Of a stretch of DNA of 64,000 nucleotides, positions 59,765-64,000 are shown piece after piece (within the stretch, counting starts at the first letter, position 1; each line of letters opens with the position of its first letter). The stretch spans positions 310,001-374,000 of the forward strand of contig NZ_JOBH01000003.1 of assembly GCF_000717745.1 (NCBI RefSeq), read 5' to 3'. The position numbers and the translations under genes are program-made. Under the pieces are notes generated by a model. That model saw only the letters and a list, made by a program, of their open reading frames with translations. It was not told the origin of the DNA and ran no database searches. Origin of the DNA: Streptomyces violens. Lineage in GTDB: Bacteria > Actinomycetota > Actinomycetes > Streptomycetales > Streptomycetaceae.

Positions 59765-60433
59765 TCATGAGGAGAGGAGTCTGCTGGTGAAACCTTCGTT
59801 GGTGAGAGACGCGTACGCGGCATGCACGTCCTCCGGGACGTCCTGCTCGATGGCGAATCCGAGCGATGGGTACTCGATTACCCGTTGGAGGTCGCCGACG
59901 AGCATGTCAACGACGAGCTTTTCGTCCCCGATGCTCTTGAGATAATCGTCGAATTCCAAGGGTTCCGAAGCGCAGATCACCTCCACCTCGGGCCACACCT
60001 TGCGTGCGGTGGCGTATGAGCGTCGTTCCATGTACGGCTTGGACACGAGCAGCACTGACTTCGGCGTGATGCCAGCGGCGGCCAGTACCTCGCGAGAGAG
60101 CGCGATGTTCTGGCCGGTGTTGCCGGCGTTGGGCTCCAGCAGGATGGCACTGTCCGGGACACCGAGTTCGAGGGCGTGTTCGCGGTAGTGGACGGCTTCG
60201 CCATGTGGGAAGCGGGCCGCTGTGGTGGGGCTGTTGCCGCCGGTGAACACCAGGGTGGTGTAAAGGCCGGCGTGGTACAGCTCAGCGGAGAAGGCGGCCA
60301 CCCCGAGGTCGTGACTGCCAAGACCGATGGCGGCGTCGGTCGGGCGCACCTCGTGGTACATCTGGTGGTAGTCCCAGATCAGCTTGGCTTCGCGCCACTG
60401 TTGTTCGCTGATGGCCTGCTGGTAGTCCGACAC
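59765..60433 (-). CDS. YdcF/DUF218-like protein
   Basis: A 222-aa protein with the DUF218/YdcF fold: AAIGLGSHDLGVAAFSAELY, LVFTGGNSPTTAARFPHGEA, LLEPNAGNTGQNIALSREVL, VLLVSKPYMERRSYATARKV. There is no membrane anchor, so it is a soluble YdcF/SanA relative; SAM binding is known for E. coli YdcF but no enzyme activity is settled. GTG start with AGGGAG eight bases upstream. It lies beside a decayed WbqC gene, perhaps once in the same transcript. Confidence 0.88.
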   Translation of the reverse strand: MSDYQQAISEQQWREAKLIWDYHQMYHEVRPTDAAIGLGSHDLGVAAFSAELYHAGLYTTLVFTGGNSPTTAARFPHGEAVHYREHALELGVPDSAILLEPNAGNTGQNIALSREVLAAAGITPKSVLLVSKPYMERRSYATARKVWPEVEVICASEPLEFDDYLKSIGDEKLVVDMLVGDLQRVIEYPSLGFAIEQDVPEDVHAAYASLTNEGFTSRLLSS

Positions 60434-60522
60434 TCGCTCGTCTCCCTGGTTACGGTCGCAGGGGACCTGGCGCCCCCGGCTCGTCTTCTGGATGTCCTCT
60501 ATGTAGGAGGGCGGCGCAACGC

Positions 60523-60720
60523 TCAGCGGATGCGCCGGATCATCACCGTGAGGCGCATGTGCGGACTGAGCGTGGCGCGGTAGCGATCTGCGTCGTACTC
60601 AGCAGTAGACCAGTCACCGAGGGCGAGATAGGCCGTGAGTGCCAGAGACTGCAGCTCGGCCTCGTCGTAAAAGGCCAGCAGCCAGATGAGGCGAGAGGCG
60701 CCCGGCTCGGCGCGACTGCT
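60523..60720 (-). pseudogene. fragment of a TPR-containing XRE-type regulator
   Basis: The frame carries WLLAFYDEAELQSLALTAYL and ALGDWSTAEYDADRYRATLS. This is the C-terminal TPR pattern of Streptomyces HTH/TPR regulators. It stops at 60523 just where further TPR helices would be expected. The upstream part is missing and replaced by a terminator hairpin. It is a gene scrap. Confidence 0.55.
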
Positions 60721-60732
60721 CTGTTTCGTCCC

Positions 60733-60765
60733 GTGTCCCGGAGCCCCGCGTCGGCTCCGGGACAC
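60733..60765 (-). terminator. perfect 13-bp hairpin terminator
   Basis: GTGTCCCGGAGCC-N7-GGCTCCGGGACAC starts 12 bp after the stop of the 121-aa protein gene and should end the XRE/121-aa operon. Confidence 0.85.
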
Positions 60766-60777
60766 AAGACCTGTCGC

Positions 60778-61143
60778 TTAGCTCAGGCTCTTCTCGATGG
60801 CCTCGAAAATGTCCGAGTCAGTTTCCTGCTGCCACTGCGGCAGGTCCGGCCAGTCCGCCACGTAGCCCGGCTTAGGGTCTTCAAAGTGCTTGTACATCTG
60901 AGCCGTCCAGCACGTCGCCACGAAGCGCCCTTTCTGCTCGCGCGTCAGTCGCGAGGCGTGGCCGCCGCTCAGCTCGAGGAACTGGCGTACCTGCTCGTAC
61001 ACGGCGCCAGCCGCCGCACGTTCCCAGTCAGGGGTGCCTTCCCAAGGCGTCACGTAGCCGGGCTTCGGCTCGCCAGGGAAGTGCTCACGAACGCCTGCGA
61101 TCCACGCCTCACGGAACAGTCGCGCGCCCTCGGTCTGCGACAT
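60778..61143 (-). CDS. uncharacterised 121-aa protein with two homologous halves
   Basis: I do not recognise a named family. The two halves are repeats. The first is HFPGEPKPGYVTPWEGTPDW followed by AVYEQVRQFLE. The second is HFEDPKPGYVADWPDLPQW followed by DIFEAIEKSL. Between them lies LTREQKGRFVATCWTAQMYK. Each unit has Pro-Lys-Pro-Gly-Tyr and Trp anchors, suggesting a compact duplicated fold. ATG 61143 has GAGAGGGG upstream. It follows the XRE/TPR regulator by 14 bp and almost surely shares its transcript. Confidence 0.72.
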   Translation of the reverse strand: MSQTEGARLFREAWIAGVREHFPGEPKPGYVTPWEGTPDWERAAAGAVYEQVRQFLELSGGHASRLTREQKGRFVATCWTAQMYKHFEDPKPGYVADWPDLPQWQQETDSDIFEAIEKSLS

Positions 61144-61157
61144 GCTGGCCCCTCTCG

Positions 61158-62450
61158 TCACGTCGTACTCAGTGCGCTGATCTCCGCTCCCAGCTCGGCG
61201 ATCCTCCGATCCCGGGCCAGCGGGCCGATCACAGCTCGTAGGCCCTGGAGTCTACGGGCGACGTAGCCGGAGGAAGATTCCCGAGCCAGGGTCAGCGCCT
61301 CCCGCCCGTACGTGATCACTTGGTCAGCGTCACGCCTCTTCGCCCCGATCGCCGCGAGGTCGGTGAGCACAGCGCCGCGGCGGCGGAAGGACTGCCCCTG
61401 GGCGAGAGCGCCCTGCTTCAGCGCGGTCGTCAGCGCTGTTTCCGCGAGGTCCAGCCGGCCGAGTTGCACGTACCGGGCACCACGCTCCTCCGCCAGACGG
61501 GAGCCGTCGAACCGCAGCCAGCCTCCGTTGTGCGCAGGTGTGGCGAGGTTCTGCACCTTCTCGGCTTCGTCGAGAGCCCGTTCACAGGCGGTTAGGTCCC
61601 CCATGCCGGCGAAAGCTTCTGCCTGAACGGCCGCTACCCAGTGACGTGTGGACAAGGAGCTGTCCCCGCGCTTTGCCACCCTCTCAGCAGCTGCCAGCAC
61701 GCCTGCGGCCTCTCGATACCGCTCTTCGTACACGTCCACGTATGCCTGGCGGGTCAGAGCGCACGCCCACAGGTCGAAGGCTTGGGCGTCCTTGCTGGCA
61801 GACGCAGCCAGCATGTAGGAAGCCGCCGCATCGGTGTAGCGGTTGCTGTCGAAGGACAGCTCCCCTGCAAGCTGGAACAGATCGCCGGCTGCGTTGCACA
61901 GTGCTGGCACTTCCGCATCCGAGCGGTTGGCCAGAGCGCCGTTGAGTGACGACATCTGATCGCGCACGATCGGGTACACCGAGCCTTTGGAACGGGCCAG
62001 TTGGTAGACCTGCCAAAGATGAGTGTTCATCCGCGTGAAGTCTGACGAGGCTCCGCGACGTGCCCCTTCGGCCAGGGCCTCGGCTTCATCGACCGGCAAG
62101 GCGGTCAGAGCGCCGGTTACGGCAATCGCGCGCAGAAATTCGCGTCGGATCATGTCGTCGATGTCCCCAGAGCCGTGGTGATCGCTTGGTGGCGACCCTG
62201 CGGCTTCCTCAGGAGGCGGTGGCGAGGCCACCAGAACGTCCAGCTCGTCAAGGTCGATGTTCAGCAGCTCCGCCAGCTTCGGCCGAATGGGCGGCTGTGG
62301 CGAAGCCTTGTGCTTCTCCCAGCGCTGAACCGTTGTGCGGTCGACGCCGAGCGCGTGGGCAAGTCCTTCCTGACTGTAACCCAAAGCTTTCCGCCGCTTG
62401 GCCAACCCCACTGCGGTTCCCTTCCCCGGCCTACCCGGGCGTCCCCACAT
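61158..62450 (-). CDS. XRE-family regulator with a TPR C-terminal region
   Basis: A 430-aa regulator. The HTH at residues about 15-65 reads GLAKRRKALGYSQEGLAHAL and VDRTTVQRWEKHKASPQPPI. A Pro-rich linker and a hydrophobic segment (RREFLRAIAVTGALTALPV) follow, then about eight TPR-like helices (AASYMLAASASKDAQAFDLW, GVLAAAERVAKRGDSSLSTR). This layout fits Streptomyces regulators whose TPR part senses a peptide or metabolite. ATG 62450 is used; the HTH starts soon after. It is divergent from the DUF6415-like gene. Confidence 0.88.
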   Translation of the reverse strand: MWGRPGRPGKGTAVGLAKRRKALGYSQEGLAHALGVDRTTVQRWEKHKASPQPPIRPKLAELLNIDLDELDVLVASPPPPEEAAGSPPSDHHGSGDIDDMIRREFLRAIAVTGALTALPVDEAEALAEGARRGASSDFTRMNTHLWQVYQLARSKGSVYPIVRDQMSSLNGALANRSDAEVPALCNAAGDLFQLAGELSFDSNRYTDAAASYMLAASASKDAQAFDLWACALTRQAYVDVYEERYREAAGVLAAAERVAKRGDSSLSTRHWVAAVQAEAFAGMGDLTACERALDEAEKVQNLATPAHNGGWLRFDGSRLAEERGARYVQLGRLDLAETALTTALKQGALAQGQSFRRRGAVLTDLAAIGAKRRDADQVITYGREALTLARESSSGYVARRLQGLRAVIGPLARDRRIAELGAEISALSTT

Positions 62451-62575
62451 TGCGCACCCGTGCATCAGAACTGCCTCAAGAGTGCCGCATTGATGCCGTG
62501 GAGCGCTGTGCCTTGGAGCGGTTTCCTGAACGTGTCAGCCAAACCGTGGCTCACAAGAAAGGAGGCCGGCACGTG

Positions 62576-62959
62576 ATGGGAACCCAGGAGAGCGCGGTCG
62601 AGCCGCCCACTTCGCAGATCAGGTTGGATGCGCGCCAGGAGATTGACATCGACCTGATCAACGCGACCATCGAACTCGCCCTTGCCCCAGGCGTGTCCAT
62701 GCCGTCTCGGGACACCATCGACGGCCGGACAGCAGAGCTCCACAAGCACCTCCGGCACCTGATGGAAGCCATGGACTTCCGTGCCAAGGAGCGCCCCGCG
62801 GTGCGAGCTCTCTACCGGATCGCCCACGGCCTCCTCGACTTGCAGAAGCGCCCCACCGCGGAGACCACGCACTACCAGGCGTGGGATCACATGCGGAACC
62901 TGGCCACCATCACCGCGGCCTTCCGCGACCTGTACCTGAAACGCACCACCGCCCTGTGA
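62576..62959 (+). CDS. DUF6415-like protein
   Basis: A 127-aa, mainly helical protein: QEIDIDLINATIELALAPGV, GRTAELHKHLRHLMEAMDFR and YRIAHGLLDLQKRPTAETTH. This matches the DUF6415 pattern, often labelled as natural-product biosynthesis accessory proteins and placed next to XRE/TPR regulators. AAAGGAGG stands ten bases before this ATG and seven before a GTG one codon earlier, so either start is possible. Function unknown. Confidence 0.65.
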   Translation: MGTQESAVEPPTSQIRLDARQEIDIDLINATIELALAPGVSMPSRDTIDGRTAELHKHLRHLMEAMDFRAKERPAVRALYRIAHGLLDLQKRPTAETTHYQAWDHMRNLATITAAFRDLYLKRTTAL

Positions 62960-63029
62960 TCGGCTGATGTACACGATTCCCTCTCGGGACAGCACCAACA
63001 GCTCTCTGCGGCAGGCTCAGGGGGGCGCT

Positions 63030-63512
63030 TCAGCGCTCCTTGGCGTCGCGCCAGTAGTTCTCGAGCATTTCGCTCGGCCAGGACGGCTGCGTGACGGGTC
63101 CGCGCGGCAGCATCTCCTGGAAGACGGCCACGAGGTCGATGATCGGGGTGCCGTCGTCAGCGTCAAGGTCAGTGACGTGCAGGTCGCGCCCCTCCACGCT
63201 GAGGAGCCTCGGGAACGAGGTGGCGATGCGGGCCGGACGCCTGTGGTTGTGGTGGACGAACGTTCCCGTAGCGGGCCAGTCGGGGTTGTCCCTGGGCGAC
63301 CGGGCATGGAGGGCGACGTCGTCGGGCGAGCCCTCGCTGAAGAACCAGGTGACCTGGAGGTGGCTGAACTCCTCGATGCCCTGGAGCGTTTCCACCGGGT
63401 ACTCGGGAGCGAGCCGGATGATCGACTCCACACCGCCCTTGAAGTCATCCAGACGGCCTGTGTGGCCGCCGACCACCGTGGCGATGATGGGAACCTCGAT
63501 GTGCTCGGACAC
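63030..63512 (-). CDS. TrmO-like (TsaA/YaeB-family) protein
   Basis: A 160-aa protein. VPIIATVVGGHTGRLDDFKG, LAPEYPVETLQGIEEFSHLQV, SPRDNPDWPATGTFVHHNHR and RRPARIATSFPRLLSVEGRD follow the TrmO/TsaA pattern of tRNA t6A37 N6-methylation enzymes. It lacks the C-terminal extension and has VHHNHRR where others carry the catalytic RSP-type segment earlier. It may act on a small molecule instead. GTG 63512 has GAGGAG six bases upstream, better spaced than the ATG two codons earlier. Confidence 0.78.
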   Translation of the reverse strand: MSEHIEVPIIATVVGGHTGRLDDFKGGVESIIRLAPEYPVETLQGIEEFSHLQVTWFFSEGSPDDVALHARSPRDNPDWPATGTFVHHNHRRPARIATSFPRLLSVEGRDLHVTDLDADDGTPIIDLVAVFQEMLPRGPVTQPSWPSEMLENYWRDAKER

Positions 63513-63587
63513 GCGCATCTCCTCGATCCGATCGCAGGGGGCCCGTACGGCCTCGTCCTGGCGGGCACCCCACTGGGCATGATCCGG

Positions 63588-64000
63588 TCAGGTTACTCGT
63601 CCGAGCAGCTCCCGGGCCCGCTCGTCGATCTCGGCTGCGGCGCTGATCCCCCGGTTCCGGTAGGGCGAGAGCATCCGCCGCATGGTGATCACGCTCTCTC
63701 GGGCCCGGCCGGACTGGACGCCCTGCATGACGTCCAGCGCCTGGCCCCAGACCGCGCAGGCTGCCTCGACACCACCCTGTTGTGCCTCCAGTGCACCGAG
63801 GTAGCCCAGTGTCACCGCGTGGGTCCGGCTGAACGTATCCGCCTTGCGGGTACGGACGCTGCGCCAGAACTCGGTTTCGGCTCCCTGGAGGTCACCGAGC
63901 GCCCACAACGTTCGTGCGGTCTCGTGGGCGAGGGACGCTTCAGAGAAGAACCAGACCCGGCTCGGTTCCTCGTCACCGGGCTTGGCTGCAGCCAGGTCGT
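63588..64000 (-). CDS. C-terminal part of a TPR-containing regulator (5' end outside the window)
   Basis: The frame is open to the right edge. Visible residues (WFFSEASLAHETARTLWALG, FSRTHAVTLGYLGALEAQQG, CAVWGQALDVMQGVQSGRAR) are TPR helices like those at the end of Streptomyces HTH/TPR regulators. It ends 75 bp upstream of the TrmO-like gene on the same strand. Whether an HTH domain precedes it cannot be seen. Confidence 0.7.
   Translation of the reverse strand, partial: DLAAAKPGDEEPSRVWFFSEASLAHETARTLWALGDLQGAETEFWRSVRTRKADTFSRTHAVTLGYLGALEAQQGGVEAACAVWGQALDVMQGVQSGRARESVITMRRMLSPYRNRGISAAAEIDERARELLGRVT

Noticed and set aside
59469..59945. Plus-strand open frame of 158 codons
   Set aside because: No recognisable motifs; it lies opposite the WbqC remnant and the YdcF-like gene and has shadow-type composition.
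1..64000. CRISPR arrays, rRNA genes, secondary-metabolite megasynthases
   Set aside because: No regular repeat-spacer pattern, no rRNA-like sequence and no PKS/NRPS modules were seen.

Overview
The window is typical Streptomyces chromosome. GC is very high, many genes start with GTG, and the gene content is characteristic: SpoIIE-type phosphatases, SigB-type and ECF sigma factors, GAF-ANTAR proteins, XRE/DUF397 pairs, a CYP105-like P450 with its ferredoxin, and a rare TTA (bldA) codon. No rRNA, tRNA or CRISPR was seen. Assignments rest on motif reading, not on database searches.

From 1 to about 48.9 kb lies dense chromosomal DNA. In order it carries: the 3' part of a PP2C phosphatase/ATPase; a methyltransferase; a GAF/winged-helix regulator ahead of an aldehyde dehydrogenase-DUF779 pair; a divergent Lrp/LysE pair; a phosphatase; a tightly coupled run of four peptidases (M55, M20, S9, S66) that looks like a murein-peptide or D-amino-acid-peptide scavenging unit; a MerR/hydrolase divergon; a secreted S15/CocE-like hydrolase; the P450-ferredoxin pair; a CoA-transferase; GNATs; a DUF5107 protein; an oxidoreductase; a lipid phosphatase-kinase fusion; a CBS protein; stress-signalling genes (SigB-like sigma, PAS/GAF, GAF-ANTAR); a PLP-fold protein without a Schiff-base lysine; DedA and MBL proteins; an XRE/DUF397/HATPase cassette; a large membrane phosphoesterase; an APC permease; type II dehydroquinase; pterin dehydratase; a YihY membrane protein; an ECF sigma operon whose second gene joins a zinc anti-sigma motif to an Asp23-like region; an aldo-keto reductase; and an acyl-CoA synthetase.

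From about 49 kb to the end the region is accessory. It starts with a complete tyrosine integrase, followed by a four-TM protein with a SLATT/DUF4231-like C-terminus and an IS5-family element whose transposase is broken but whose terminal repeats and TAA duplication are readable. Next is a type VII secretion-associated polymorphic toxin locus: DUF6507, an 806-aa toxin with a PD-(D/E)XK nuclease-like tip, Imm49 immunity and DUF6177. The toxin has an in-frame TTA codon, so its synthesis should depend on the bldA tRNA. Further right are a Nudix hydrolase, a decayed WbqC-family remnant, a YdcF-like protein, a fragment of a TPR regulator, an internally duplicated 121-aa protein with its XRE/TPR regulator, a DUF6415-like protein, a TrmO-like protein and the 3' end of another TPR protein.

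Several non-coding signals are clear: perfect palindromes ahead of the Lrp, MerR, CoA-transferase and phosphoesterase genes; tandem direct repeats ahead of several regulators; and strong hairpin terminators.
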